Shown: positions 8,727 to 18,758 of the stretch, piece by piece
Layout of the letters: the number at the start of each line of letters is the position of its first letter
Position numbering within the stretch: the stretch's first letter is position 1
Assembly (NCBI RefSeq): GCF_014200595.1
Contig: NZ_JACHCG010000001.1
Location: 1,302,001-1,366,000, forward strand
DNA from: Pedobacter cryoconitis
Lineage (GTDB): Bacteria; Bacteroidota; Bacteroidia; Sphingobacteriales; Sphingobacteriaceae
Length of the DNA stretch: 64,000 nt
Direction: 5' to 3'
Translations under genes and position numbers: made by a program
The notes under the pieces: generated by a model
Databases searched by the model: none
What the model was told of the DNA's origin: nothing
Seen by the model: only the letters and a program-made list of their open reading frames with translations

Positions 8727-11700
8727 ATGCGGGATCAGCAAGAGCACAGTTATTCAAAAGAAGATGCACAATATATTGTCGCCATAGGCGCCTCTGCGGG
8801 TGGATTGGAGGCAATACATGAGTTTTTTGATAACATGCCTCAAAGTTCAGATTTTGCATTTGTTGTAATTCAGCACCTCTCTTCAGACCATAAGAGTTTA
8901 TTAGTAGAATTAGTCTCCAAGCATACGCAAATGCAGGTGATTGAGGCGGCCCATAATATGCTGATACAGCAGGGCTTTGTCTATATTATTCCCAATAATA
9001 AATTGATGACGGTGAGTAAAGGCCGTTTAAAACTTGCTGATAAATCAAAAATCAAAGCGCCTAATATGGCGGTTGATGTGTTCCTGCACACGCTGGCAAA
9101 AGACAAAAAAGAAAGGGCTATCGCTATTATTCTTTCGGGTACGGGCACTGACGGCACTAAAGGAGTTCAAAGTATCAAAGAAAATGGCGGAATGGTGCTG
9201 ATTCAGGACCCGGTAACAGCCAAGTTTGATGGCATGCCTAATAGTGCGATCTCACTGGGAGAGGCAGATTATATTCTCTCTCCCGCAAAAATGTTCCAGG
9301 AATTGCTCAATCACGTCAATGAAGATCCATTAGAGGTACTTGATCATAACAATGTCGATGAAGGTATGCTGGACACCATTTTTAAAATGGTGCATGAGCA
9401 GAGTGGGAATAATTTTAATTTGTATAAAACACCCACAATCATCAGACGTATTGGGCGCCGGATGAATGAGAATGGTCTCCATACAGTGGAAAGTTATATC
9501 CGGTTTTTAAAAGATAATATCAATGAGGTTAAAATACTTGGTCAGGATTTCTTAATCGGGGTCACTAAGTTTTTCAGAGATAAAGATCATTTTGAGTTTT
9601 TGGAGAAAACTATATTACCGGATATTATCAGCAATAAGAAAGATAAGGAGATTTTAAAGGTTTGGGTTTGTGCTTGCAGTACTGGTCAGGAGGCTTATAC
9701 GATTGCCATTCTGATTAACGAATGTCTGGAACGGGCTGGGAAAACTTTGGAAGTGAAGGTTTTTGCTACAGATATTGATCAGAAAAGTATTGAAATAGCT
9801 TCAAAAAATAAGTATCCTGAAAATATAAGAAAAGAGGTTCCGGCTGCACTGTTTAAAAAGTATTTCATTCAGGAAGGTGATTTTTATAGTGTGAGCCCCG
9901 TGATCAGAAAACAGCTTGTTTTTGTGAAACATGATGTAATCAAATCACCACCTTTTATTAAAAATGACCTGGTGAGCTGCCGGAATATGCTGATTTATAT
10001 GAATAAGACGCTTCAGGAAAAAGTGCTTTCTACTTTGCATTTTTCACTCAATAAGGGCGGATATTTATTTCTGGGTTCCAGTGAAACTGCACATGTTTTA
10101 AAGGGGGGGATTTCTGAAAGTGCAGAGAAATGGAAAATTTATCAGAAATCAGGAGCGATCAATTATTCTTCGTTTAATACTTATAATACTTCCGGAAGGT
10201 TACTGACCTCGGAAGATAAAACAGGGAAAAATATACCTGAACCGGCTCAGACTCCAATAGAAAAACGCTTCAATAAATTTATTATCGATGAGCTGGGTTA
10301 TGCAGGTGTGTTTATTGATAAGGGATATATTATCAAAGAAGTTATCGGGAATTATAAGAACTTTTTATCCTTACCAGATCAGAAGATAGAATTGAACATT
10401 CTGAAAATGGTCCCTAAAGAAATAGCCGTTGTTCTGAATACTGCTTTAAGAAAAGTATGGAAAGAAAATACTGCTGTCCATTTAAATAAGCTGCGGATTA
10501 ACAGGAATGAAAATCCATCACTGCTCAACATAGCTATTCAACCACCTGATGAGGCTGGCTACACGATGCTTACTTTTACAGCGCATGCAGCTGACGCGGT
10601 TCCTGATAAAGATGATTCCAATAGTTCTCCACTGTCTTCAGTGCAGTACGACGAGTATGTGTTTGAACTCGAAGCAGAGCTGAATGAGAGCAGAAGTAAT
10701 CTTCAGCTGGCTATGGAAGAAATGGAGACGACCAATGAAGAACTCCAGTCTACCAATGAAGAATTGCTTTCGGCGAATGAGGAATTACAATCGGGGAATG
10801 AAGAATTACAATCCTTAAACGAAGAGCTTTATACGCTGAATACAGAACACCAGGTAAAGATTAAAGAGCTTGTTGAGTTGAATGACGACCTCGATAATTA
10901 TTTCAGGAGTACGGATATTGGCCAGGTGTTTCTGGACTCAAACCTTTACATCCGTAAATTTAATGCAGCTGCTATTCATATTATCAATATGATTGAAGCA
11001 GATATAGGCCGTTCTTTTGTGCAGATTTCTACTAATCTGATTGCGGAGAACCTGATTACAGATGTAAGTTCAGTTTTGTCGGGCGGGCCGGTCATTGAAA
11101 AAGAAGTGACACTTAAAAATGGCAAAAGAAGTTTGATGCGGATCATGCCCTATATCCGTAAGGATAAAAAGAGGGATGGGGCTGTAATCACTTTTGTAGA
11201 TATTACACATATTACGGAGCTGAATAATATTATTTCCGGTGTTTTTAATGCGAGTTTAAATGGTATCCTCGCCTTTACAGCTGTTCGGAATAAAGAGGGG
11301 ATTATTGTTGATTTTAAATGTACATCATTCAATGATTCAGCTTTAAAACTGCTTCAAAAAGATAAGATTGAACTGGAGAGTGCACTGCTGGTCAAACAGC
11401 TTCCTGAATTAATACAGGGAAGTTTGTTTACTAAATATATAAACCTCGTAGAAAAGGGGAAAAATATAGAAACCGAATTTCAGGATGCAGCTGGCAGCTG
11501 GTATAAAATTGTCGCTGTAAAAATGTCAGATGGTTTTGTGGCTACGCTGTCTGATATTACGGATCAGAAGGCTGCCGAAGACAGGCTGAAGAAGAATTAT
11601 AATGAACTGATCATTGCCAGGGAGAGTTTAAAAAGCCTGAATACTGAACTGGAAATCAAAGTTGCAGAACGTACAAGGGAATTGTCTGAGAGTGAAGAAC

Positions 11701-13559
11701 GGTTTAACCAGGTCTCCAGGGCAACCAATGATACGATCTGGGATTGGAGCCTTGTTCAGAATACGATGTGGAGGAGCGATAATTTTAACTCCATGTTCGG
11801 GTATGAATCTACGGGGGAGAGCAGCAATATCGGGTTCTGGTTTGAAAAAATACATCCGGAAGACAGAAAGGTTGTGCAGGATAGCGTTTATGAGGCTATT
11901 AACACGAATAAAAAACAATGGTCTGCACAATATAGGGTAAGAAAGATTGATGGAAGTTATGCTGTCATTCTGGATCGCGGATCAATTATGCACGATGATT
12001 TTGATACGCCTTACCGGATGGTCGGGTCAATGGTTGATGTGACCAAATTAATTGAAACTGAAGCAAAACTGACTTCCAGCGAAGAGAAATTTGAAAAAGT
12101 ATTTCATTCGAACATGATTGGAATGATGTTTTCAAATATTGATACCGGGTTGATCGCGGATGCGAATGATGTATTTCTGCGGATGATTGGTTATGGTAAG
12201 GAAGATCTGACTGACGGACTGGACTGGACTAAAATTACGCCTCCTGAATATAACCAGGTTACTGAAGAGGCGATGTCAAGGTTGAGGACCGAAGGAGTTT
12301 GCCCGCCTTATGAAAAAGAATACATCTGTAAAGATGGAAGCCGGATTTTTGTGATGATTGGTTCGGCCCTGTTAGGCAAGGATGCCGAGACAGTTACTTA
12401 TATTATTGATATTACAGAGCAGAAGATAGCGGAACAAAAAAGAGCAGAGCTTCAGCTTCAGGTTAAGAATCAGCAGGAAGAATTTTACAGGATCTTCAAA
12501 AATGCGCCGGCATTAATTACGATCCGCAGGGGTAAAGACCTGGTTTATGAATTTACAAACAATAAGTTTAACGAGTTTGTAGGCGCAGAAGACTTTATTG
12601 GGCAGGCTTCGGCTGTTGCGCATCCTAAATATGTTGGCTCACCAATAGCTGAAATTGAACAGCAGGTACTAAGGACCGGGGAGACCTATATTGCCAAATC
12701 TTTTAATATCAAATATAAACATCCAGGTTATGGGGTGGCTGAACATTGGTTTGATTTTACTTTTATACCTGTTTACACAGCTAATGGCCTGGTAGATGGA
12801 ATTGCATTCTTTGGTTTTGATGTAACAGATTTGCTTAAAGCGCAGCAGACCACCAAAGAACTGATGCATAAAAAAGATGAATTCATGAGTATTGCAAGTC
12901 ATGAATTGAAAACTCCGATTACCAGTATCAAAGGGTTCTTACAGCTGGCGCTAAGGTTTGCAGAGAAAACTCAGCAGAATAATCAGATGCTGACGTTGAT
13001 TGGCAAGGCAGAGAAACAGATTGGCAATTTAACCTCACTGGTTAATGATCTGCTGGATGTAACCAAGATACAAGCGGGAAAAATGCAGTTTAATTATAAG
13101 CATTTTAATATCAAGAGTACTTTAGAAGAGTGTATTGATGATATCAGGCATACCGAAGATTATGAAATTATTATTGACCATATTGATGATATCCAGGTTT
13201 ATGGAGATCAGCATAGAATAGAGCAGGTCGTTAACAATTTCTTGTCCAATGCGATTAAATATTCTCCAAAACGCAGAACTGCAAGAGTATACACAGAATT
13301 GATTGGAGATGATTTAAAGTTAACAGTTAAAGATTTCGGAATTGGCATACCTCAGGATAAAATTGAGAATGTATTTGATCGTTTTTTCAGGGTTGATGCG
13401 GTTTCTGCTATGTTTTCGGGCTTAGGATTGGGACTATATATCTGTGCAGAGATTATCAGAAGACATGGTGGGCAGATCGGTGTTGACAGTGTTGAAAATG
13501 AAGGTTCTGAATTTTGGTTCCAGATACCGGTAAAAGGGGCGGAGAAGAAGAATGAGTAA
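8727..13559 (+). CDS. CheB-CheR-PAS-histidine kinase fusion
   Basis: 1610 residues. CheB methylesterase about 15-190 with the catalytic triad visible as Ser23 (GASAGG), His50 (IQHLSSDH) and Asp142 (SGTGTDG). CheR methyltransferase about 205-470 with the SAM-site segment CACSTGQEAYT. Then a coiled coil of repeated NEEL units about 660-720, several PAS domains, and a C-terminal kinase: HisKA with phospho-acceptor His1392 (SIASHELKTP), and HATPase_c with N, G1 and G2 boxes (NNFLSNAIKYSP, DFGIGIP, GLGLGLYI). No receiver domain. Such fusions act as soluble multi-input sensors; the methylation targets are unclear since no chemoreceptor is nearby. It sits in an apparent operon with the phytochrome and a Crp-like gene. 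Confidence 0.92.
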   Translation: MRDQQEHSYSKEDAQYIVAIGASAGGLEAIHEFFDNMPQSSDFAFVVIQHLSSDHKSLLVELVSKHTQMQVIEAAHNMLIQQGFVYIIPNNKLMTVSKGRLKLADKSKIKAPNMAVDVFLHTLAKDKKERAIAIILSGTGTDGTKGVQSIKENGGMVLIQDPVTAKFDGMPNSAISLGEADYILSPAKMFQELLNHVNEDPLEVLDHNNVDEGMLDTIFKMVHEQSGNNFNLYKTPTIIRRIGRRMNENGLHTVESYIRFLKDNINEVKILGQDFLIGVTKFFRDKDHFEFLEKTILPDIISNKKDKEILKVWVCACSTGQEAYTIAILINECLERAGKTLEVKVFATDIDQKSIEIASKNKYPENIRKEVPAALFKKYFIQEGDFYSVSPVIRKQLVFVKHDVIKSPPFIKNDLVSCRNMLIYMNKTLQEKVLSTLHFSLNKGGYLFLGSSETAHVLKGGISESAEKWKIYQKSGAINYSSFNTYNTSGRLLTSEDKTGKNIPEPAQTPIEKRFNKFIIDELGYAGVFIDKGYIIKEVIGNYKNFLSLPDQKIELNILKMVPKEIAVVLNTALRKVWKENTAVHLNKLRINRNENPSLLNIAIQPPDEAGYTMLTFTAHAADAVPDKDDSNSSPLSSVQYDEYVFELEAELNESRSNLQLAMEEMETTNEELQSTNEELLSANEELQSGNEELQSLNEELYTLNTEHQVKIKELVELNDDLDNYFRSTDIGQVFLDSNLYIRKFNAAAIHIINMIEADIGRSFVQISTNLIAENLITDVSSVLSGGPVIEKEVTLKNGKRSLMRIMPYIRKDKKRDGAVITFVDITHITELNNIISGVFNASLNGILAFTAVRNKEGIIVDFKCTSFNDSALKLLQKDKIELESALLVKQLPELIQGSLFTKYINLVEKGKNIETEFQDAAGSWYKIVAVKMSDGFVATLSDITDQKAAEDRLKKNYNELIIARESLKSLNTELEIKVAERTRELSESEERFNQVSRATNDTIWDWSLVQNTMWRSDNFNSMFGYESTGESSNIGFWFEKIHPEDRKVVQDSVYEAINTNKKQWSAQYRVRKIDGSYAVILDRGSIMHDDFDTPYRMVGSMVDVTKLIETEAKLTSSEEKFEKVFHSNMIGMMFSNIDTGLIADANDVFLRMIGYGKEDLTDGLDWTKITPPEYNQVTEEAMSRLRTEGVCPPYEKEYICKDGSRIFVMIGSALLGKDAETVTYIIDITEQKIAEQKRAELQLQVKNQQEEFYRIFKNAPALITIRRGKDLVYEFTNNKFNEFVGAEDFIGQASAVAHPKYVGSPIAEIEQQVLRTGETYIAKSFNIKYKHPGYGVAEHWFDFTFIPVYTANGLVDGIAFFGFDVTDLLKAQQTTKELMHKKDEFMSIASHELKTPITSIKGFLQLALRFAEKTQQNNQMLTLIGKAEKQIGNLTSLVNDLLDVTKIQAGKMQFNYKHFNIKSTLEECIDDIRHTEDYEIIIDHIDDIQVYGDQHRIEQVVNNFLSNAIKYSPKRRTARVYTELIGDDLKLTVKDFGIGIPQDKIENVFDRFFRVDAVSAMFSGLGLGLYICAEIIRRHGGQIGVDSVENEGSEFWFQIPVKGAEKKNE

Positions 13560-13562
13560 CAA

Positions 13563-14126
13563 ATGACAGCGCTTGAAAAACATATTATAGCCTATTTTGG
13601 TAAGGTTGAGGGAGATGATTTGAAAAAAATCAGTTCATTGTTCAAGCCTTCAACTCTGAAAAAAGGGGATTACTTTCTATCGGCAGGTAAGTCTGCCGAT
13701 AAATTGAGTTTCGTACAATCCGGTCTGTTAAGGATTTTTGCTGTTACGCCTGAGAAAGAGGTAACGCAGTGGATTTCTACAAAGGGGTACTTTATAACCG
13801 ATCTGGCAGGGTTTATTTTTGATGTTCCTGCGCGCTGGAATATACAGGCATTAACCGAAGTGGTATTGTATACAATCAGCAGAGCTGATTATAACCGGAT
13901 AGGGAAAATAGTCCCCAAATGGCGGGAGCTGGAAAAGTTATTTATTACCCGTTGTTTTACTACTTTGGAAGACCGGGTTTTTGCGCATCTCTCGATGACG
14001 GCAGAAGAGCGGTACAATTTATTTTTTGAGCAGAATAAGGAACTTTTTAACCAGGTTCCTTTACAATATATTGCTTCTATGTTAGGGATGACGCCCGAAA
14101 CATTTAGCCGGATACGTAAAAAGTAA
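13563..14126 (+). CDS. Crp/Fnr family cyclic-nucleotide-binding-fold regulator
   Basis: 187 residues. The N-terminal two thirds are a cNMP-binding beta-roll (KKGDYFLSAGKSADKLSFV; SGLLRIFAV), and the C-terminus carries a short helix-turn-helix (PLQYIASMLGMTPETFSRIR). The HTH ends abruptly with RKK, as is common in the Bacteroidota branch of this family. The gene begins 3 bp after the kinase stop, so it is cotranscribed with the phytochrome module and is a candidate transcriptional output of light sensing. The ligand is unknown; the phosphate-binding cassette of true Crp is not obvious. Confidence 0.85.
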   Translation: MTALEKHIIAYFGKVEGDDLKKISSLFKPSTLKKGDYFLSAGKSADKLSFVQSGLLRIFAVTPEKEVTQWISTKGYFITDLAGFIFDVPARWNIQALTEVVLYTISRADYNRIGKIVPKWRELEKLFITRCFTTLEDRVFAHLSMTAEERYNLFFEQNKELFNQVPLQYIASMLGMTPETFSRIRKK

Positions 14127-14172
14127 CTTTTGTAAGTGCCAGACTTTTATTAAAACTATATATTCGTTGTTA

Positions 14173-14216
14173 AATTTCAGATCAGCCTTACAGTAATAAG
14201 ACTGATCATTGAAATT
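14173..14216 (+). terminator. Candidate terminator after the phytochrome operon
   Basis: Long imperfect stem: AATTTCAGATCAGCCTTA (14173-14190) pairs with TAAGACTGATCATTGAAATT (14197-14216), with one mismatch and a 2-nt bulge, followed by CTTT. It lies 47 bp past the stop codon of the Crp-like gene. Confidence 0.5.
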
Positions 14217-14241
14217 CTTTGAGCTGAAAAAATCAGCTTAG

Positions 14242-14324
14242 ATGCAGAGGAAGGAATCGAACCTTCTGGTGCTGCCATCATTCAGCCCCCTGCTTTTGAG
14301 AGTAGCACTTGTACTTCGGGTGCA
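14242..14324 (-). other. tRNA-like fragment, probably degenerate
   Basis: On the minus strand there is a canonical T arm (GAAGG-TTCGATT-CCTTC), preceded by a possible class II variable arm (GCTG...CAGC) and a CTCAAAA stretch that resembles an anticodon loop. The 3' acceptor strand CTCTGCA has no matching 7-nt 5' strand, and a D loop with GG is absent. It may be a decayed Leu/Ser-type tRNA, or chance. Not called as a functional tRNA. Confidence 0.25.
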
Positions 14325-14904
14325 AAGATAAGCGTCATATTAAGGATTTATAGAGGTGGAGTATGATTTAACAAAAGCTTAATACTTACATTTTGCACTT
14401 CACCAGGCAATGAAAAATAATAAAACGATTAAACTGCTGATTAATAGCTGTTTTTTCTCTTTTTTTATACTAGCGAAAAGTATATTTCTTATCCATATAT
14501 GGAATTGTATTATCAAATGATTTTGACCTCCGCTTTATAATTATCTCAATTTTTCTTAGCTAAAAGTTATTAATAGTGAGTGATGCACGTAGAAAATTAT
14601 GTGCTTTTAAGGTTTTAGCCTGAGATTCGCATTCAGGCTTTATATTGTAAAGCGAGTTTTTGGTTGCTTTTTGCAGGCTTTTCAATGAGCTATTGCTTGT
14701 TTTTGGCTATAAACTGAAAATTATAAACAGTAACTTTACTGATACTTTAGCGTGATGACTTCTTTGTTAACAGGTCTTTGTCTGGGCGCATGTGTTTGAC
14801 TGTTAGTGAATTATTATCCTTAATTAATCTAAATAATTATTCTTTTTGATTGAAATGTTCTAATATTGCAGATAATTAAGACTGAATCTTAACAAGAGAA
14901 GTCA

Positions 14905-17343
14905 ATGCCTAAAATATTAATAATGATTTCAACACCGGTACTGTTCAAGGGTAGGTTTCTCCCTTGTGTTTTACGTTTTTTATTAGTTACCCTGCTAATA
15001 GCAAATAGTTTAAATTCAACCGCACAAAATACCAATGGAACAATTTCAGGTCAGGTGCTTAACAATGAAAGTCAGCCTGTACCGGGCGCTTCAGTTTCCT
15101 TAAAAGGTGTACCGGGCAAAAAGCAATCTGACGAATCTGGTCATTTCCAGTTAACTGCACCAGCAGGAAATTATGAACTGAATATATCTTTTGTAGGCTA
15201 TGGTAAGAAAAAGCTTAAAGTAACGATCAATGCCGGGGCGAACACCTTAATTGATAACCTGGTCCTGTCAGATCTCAACGAGATGAAAGAAGTTAGTGTT
15301 GTTGGGAAAACAGAGGTGAAAAAGGCAAAAGAAAAGGCCTTTAGCTTAAATGTGATTGACACTAAACAATTGTATAACACCTCTGCTGATTTAAACCAGG
15401 TGATGAACAGAACTTCTGGTGTACGCATCCGGGAAGATGGCGGAGTAGGTTCCAACTTCAATTTTTCTTTAAACGGCTTTTCCGGTAAACAGGTAAAATT
15501 CTTTCTGGATGGTATTCCGATTGATAATTTAGGATCTTCTTTAACGCTGAACAATTTTCCTGTAAATATGGCCGAGAGGATTGAGGTTTATAAAGGCGTA
15601 ACCCCGATTAGTCTTGGTGGTGATGCACTGGGAGGAGCAGTTAATATTGTGACCAGGAGTAATCCTAATTATATCGATGCTTCTTATGGCTTTGGTTCAT
15701 TTAATACGCATAGACCATCCTTTAACGCAGCTTATACAAATGCTAAAACCGGATTTACTGTGCGCACGAATATGTTTTATAACTATTCGGATAATGATTA
15801 TAAAGTAGATGTGCAGCCAATTGATCTGATCACCGGACAAAGAGGGGCATATCAGCGGGTTAAACGTTTCCATGATAAATATGAGTCCGGAACAGCGCAG
15901 GTTGAAGTGGGCGTTACAGGTAAAAAATATGCAGATAAATTGTTGTTTGGTGTAATTGCTTCGGGTAATGAAAAAGATATACAAACAGGTGTGACCATGG
16001 AGCAGGTATTTGGTGCGCGTACAACCAGATCATCCTCGGTAATCCCTACTTTAAAGTATAAAAAAACTGATCTTCTTATCAAAGGATTAGATCTGAGTAT
16101 TTATGGTGCTTATAATATGTCTCAAAATAGATTTATAGATACCACCAGGCTAAAATATAATTGGTTACAGCAAACCATCCCTACTACATCTGCCGAGCTA
16201 ATCAGGACGCAGCTTAAAAATAAAGACAATGAAGGTTTGGCCACAGCCAACCTGGCTTATAAAATCAATGCACATCAGGCAGTTTCTTATAACTATGTAT
16301 TAACTGATTTTAAAAGGAAATCAAGTGATGCGGAAAACCCGGACAACCCGGTGTTTTTATACCCTCAAAAATTAGCTAAACAGGTTATGGGACTGGCATG
16401 GCAAACTGATTACGAAGGCTTTACGGCAACATTATTTACCAAATTATATCTACTGAACGCTAAATCATTTGAACAGCAAACCACAAAGGAAGGGGTAACG
16501 AGCTATCAGCAATCATCGCTGAGTACCAGTAATTTGGGATATGGTGCTGCTGCTGCTTATTTCATCCTGACTGGTTTACAAGCGAAAGCCTCTTTTGAGC
16601 ATACTTTCAGATTGCCTGAGGCGACAGAATTACTAGGAGACGGCTTATATGTGAGAAGAAATTCTGCACTTAAGCCAGAAAGCAGTAACAACCTTAACTT
16701 AGGCGCTTTATATAAACTGCCGCTGCAAGGTGATCATAAAGTTGGAATAGAAGGTAACTTTATCTATAGAAAATCGCAGAATTTTATCCGCCTTGATCAG
16801 GCACAAGCAGCACCTATTGACAGGCAATATATCAATGTTGGTGATGTACTGACCACTGGTGTAGAGGGAGAAGTAAAGTACACCTGGAAAGATAAGATTT
16901 TTGTGAGTGCGAATATGACTTATCAGAATATCGTTGATAAGCAAAAGACGATTACGACCACTAATTTTACAGGCACCAATACTTCTGCAAACTTTTATTA
17001 TAACAGCCGCCTGCCTAATATGCCTTTCCTTTTTGGGAACGCAGATATCGGAACGGTATTCAAACAGGTTGGTGCTGCTGAGAATTCTTTAAGTATCAGC
17101 TATAGCCTGAATTATGTACAAAAATACTTTTTGACTTCTACGGCTTTGGGTGCTGACAACCAGGATATTATTCCTCAGCAGTTCTCTCATAACCTGATGG
17201 CTGGCTATTCGATAAAGAATGGAAAGTATAACATCGCTTTGGAAGGAAGAAATCTGGCAGACAACAGGTTATTTGATAACTATTTGCTGCAAAAGCCGGG
17301 ACGTTCTTTCTTTATCAAACTCAGATATTTTATCAGTAAATAA
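14905..17343 (+). CDS. TonB-dependent receptor (XusA-like, putative siderophore uptake)
   Basis: 812 residues. An N-terminal signal region ends near NSTAQ, then comes a carboxypeptidase regulatory-like domain (about 45-125), a plug domain (LNQVMNRTSGVRIREDGG; IERIEVYKG-type segment; GGAVNIVTR) and a 22-strand-type barrel ending in a terminal aromatic-rich strand (FFIKLRYFISK). Plug and barrel are complete. The gene directly downstream (35 bp) is a DUF4374 lipoprotein. In Bacteroides thetaiotaomicron a TonB receptor plus DUF4374 lipoprotein form XusA/XusB for uptake of foreign siderophores, so the same role is inferred here. A PepSY reductase like XusC is not in the window. Confidence 0.85.
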   Translation: MPKILIMISTPVLFKGRFLPCVLRFLLVTLLIANSLNSTAQNTNGTISGQVLNNESQPVPGASVSLKGVPGKKQSDESGHFQLTAPAGNYELNISFVGYGKKKLKVTINAGANTLIDNLVLSDLNEMKEVSVVGKTEVKKAKEKAFSLNVIDTKQLYNTSADLNQVMNRTSGVRIREDGGVGSNFNFSLNGFSGKQVKFFLDGIPIDNLGSSLTLNNFPVNMAERIEVYKGVTPISLGGDALGGAVNIVTRSNPNYIDASYGFGSFNTHRPSFNAAYTNAKTGFTVRTNMFYNYSDNDYKVDVQPIDLITGQRGAYQRVKRFHDKYESGTAQVEVGVTGKKYADKLLFGVIASGNEKDIQTGVTMEQVFGARTTRSSSVIPTLKYKKTDLLIKGLDLSIYGAYNMSQNRFIDTTRLKYNWLQQTIPTTSAELIRTQLKNKDNEGLATANLAYKINAHQAVSYNYVLTDFKRKSSDAENPDNPVFLYPQKLAKQVMGLAWQTDYEGFTATLFTKLYLLNAKSFEQQTTKEGVTSYQQSSLSTSNLGYGAAAAYFILTGLQAKASFEHTFRLPEATELLGDGLYVRRNSALKPESSNNLNLGALYKLPLQGDHKVGIEGNFIYRKSQNFIRLDQAQAAPIDRQYINVGDVLTTGVEGEVKYTWKDKIFVSANMTYQNIVDKQKTITTTNFTGTNTSANFYYNSRLPNMPFLFGNADIGTVFKQVGAAENSLSISYSLNYVQKYFLTSTALGADNQDIIPQQFSHNLMAGYSIKNGKYNIALEGRNLADNRLFDNYLLQKPGRSFFIKLRYFISK

Positions 17344-17378
17344 TCCGCAAACAAAACACACAATTATATTCGATTCTT

Positions 17379-18605
17379 ATGTATTCAATTAAACAACTAT
17401 TTAAAACAACCCTTTTTGCAGGGTTAGCGCTTGCCGCTGTTTCTTGTAGTAAAGATAAAGGTACTGACACACCAGCTGTAGGTAGTGGTGATCATGTTTA
17501 TACTTTAGGACTAGGTATTGATGGTACCGGGGGAACAACAAATTATGTAGCACAGGCGAGTGACCTGATGAGCGGCACAATTAATGCAAAAGCGGCTTTA
17601 TTACAAACGGGATATCGTGATTATGCTTTTGGTGGTTCTACGTTTTTTAGTATTGGAGGCCTTGGTGTAACTGATGCTAATGCAATTACATTAGGTTCAG
17701 ATAATAAACTGGTTTCAAAAACGGGGCTTACTTTTGAAACTGATAACAGTGAGCTGGTCAATGTGGATGCAAACACAATGGTTGGCGCGTCATTCCCTTC
17801 ATCAAGTACAGTAGGGCTGAATGCGAAATTTTATACCTTGAATATTGCTTCCAATACTTTGTCTAACAAGGCTGAGGTTCCTATGAACAAGCTTTTCTCT
17901 AAAGACTGGTTGTTTTACACTGGGATGCAGGTAAGAGGGAATCAATTATTCCAGACATTTTATCCGGTTAACCAGACTACGTATGCAACACTTTATACAG
18001 ATACAAATTATGTAGCTGTATATTCTTACCCTGGTTTTGTATTACAAAAAGTTATCAAAGATACCCGTACAGGACCTTCAGGTGCATTCAATACCAGATC
18101 TGGTATTGTTCAGACAGAAAGTGGAGATCTTTATACCATTTCTAACAGCAGTTTTGCCAATGGTTACAGTCAGTCTACTAAGCCGGCAGGTATTTTAAGA
18201 ATTAAAGCAGGTGCAACTGATTTTGACCCAACTTATTTCTTCAACACGGATACAGCACCTAATGGTGGTAAAATTGCACATGCTAAATATATCGGTAATG
18301 GCTTGATATTCGCAGCAATCACTACTCAGGTCCCTGTTTTAGCTGACCGCTGGAGTGACAATTATTTAAGACTGGCTATTATCAATCTGACCAATAACAC
18401 AATTACTTTAGTTGCGAATGCACCTGTTTTCAAAGGAAATGGTGGCAGAAGTTTCGCAGCATTATTGGATGGTGGAAAGGTTTATACGGCACTAAGTTCT
18501 GGTGGGGTGGTTAACATTTACCAGGTTGATGTAGCTAGTGCTACTGCTGTTAAAGGAGCAGTTGTAGAAGCTACTTTTGTAGGTGGTATTGCAAAAATGA
18601 AATAA
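17379..18605 (+). CDS. DUF4374 lipoprotein (XusB-like siderophore-binding surface protein)
   Basis: 408 residues. The signal sequence ends in a lipobox (LAAVSC), so it should be surface or outer-membrane anchored. The mature part has the repeated beta-propeller-like pattern of DUF4374 proteins. It follows the TonB receptor after 35 bp and ends at a strong terminator, so the two form a two-gene operon. The characterised XusB of Bacteroides binds ferric catechol siderophores; ligand binding here is inferred from family and gene order only. Confidence 0.8.
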   Translation: MYSIKQLFKTTLFAGLALAAVSCSKDKGTDTPAVGSGDHVYTLGLGIDGTGGTTNYVAQASDLMSGTINAKAALLQTGYRDYAFGGSTFFSIGGLGVTDANAITLGSDNKLVSKTGLTFETDNSELVNVDANTMVGASFPSSSTVGLNAKFYTLNIASNTLSNKAEVPMNKLFSKDWLFYTGMQVRGNQLFQTFYPVNQTTYATLYTDTNYVAVYSYPGFVLQKVIKDTRTGPSGAFNTRSGIVQTESGDLYTISNSSFANGYSQSTKPAGILRIKAGATDFDPTYFFNTDTAPNGGKIAHAKYIGNGLIFAAITTQVPVLADRWSDNYLRLAIINLTNNTITLVANAPVFKGNGGRSFAALLDGGKVYTALSSGGVVNIYQVDVASATAVKGAVVEATFVGGIAKMK

Positions 18606-18634
18606 GAATATAAATTGCTTTTATGCAATTGCAG

Positions 18635-18664
18635 AAGCCTGGTGAATTCATTTTCATCAGGCTT
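18635..18664 (+). terminator. Rho-independent terminator after XusB-like gene
   Basis: Stem AAGCCTGGTGAA (18635-18646) with TTCATCAGGCTT (18653-18664), 12 pairs with one G-U, 6-nt loop, followed by a T-run. Confidence 0.9.
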
Positions 18665-18758
18665 TTTTTATGCAGCTTATTGATAACATAATGTTTAATT
18701 TCTCTTCATATGAGTTGTTGAACTTTAGCCTGCTTATCAATTAGACAGGCAGGTTAAT

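Larger units (their letters stand above)
14127..14904. other. Non-coding stretch between light-sensing operon and TonB receptor
   Basis: About 780 bp with no credible ORF. It holds the hairpin at 14173-14216, a short hairpin AGCTGA/TCAGCT at 14222-14238, and a tRNA-like fragment on the minus strand. The rest is AT-rich and I see nothing else I can name in it; the promoter of the TonB receptor gene presumably lies in the last 100 bp. Confidence 0.5.

Noticed and set aside
11150..11932. ORFs in other frames within the large CheB-CheR-kinase gene
   Set aside because: Shadows of a 1610-codon frame with continuous domain matches.
14222..14238. Short AGCTGA/TCAGCT hairpin as a terminator
   Set aside because: Six-base stem with a five-A loop and no T-run on either side; too weak to call.
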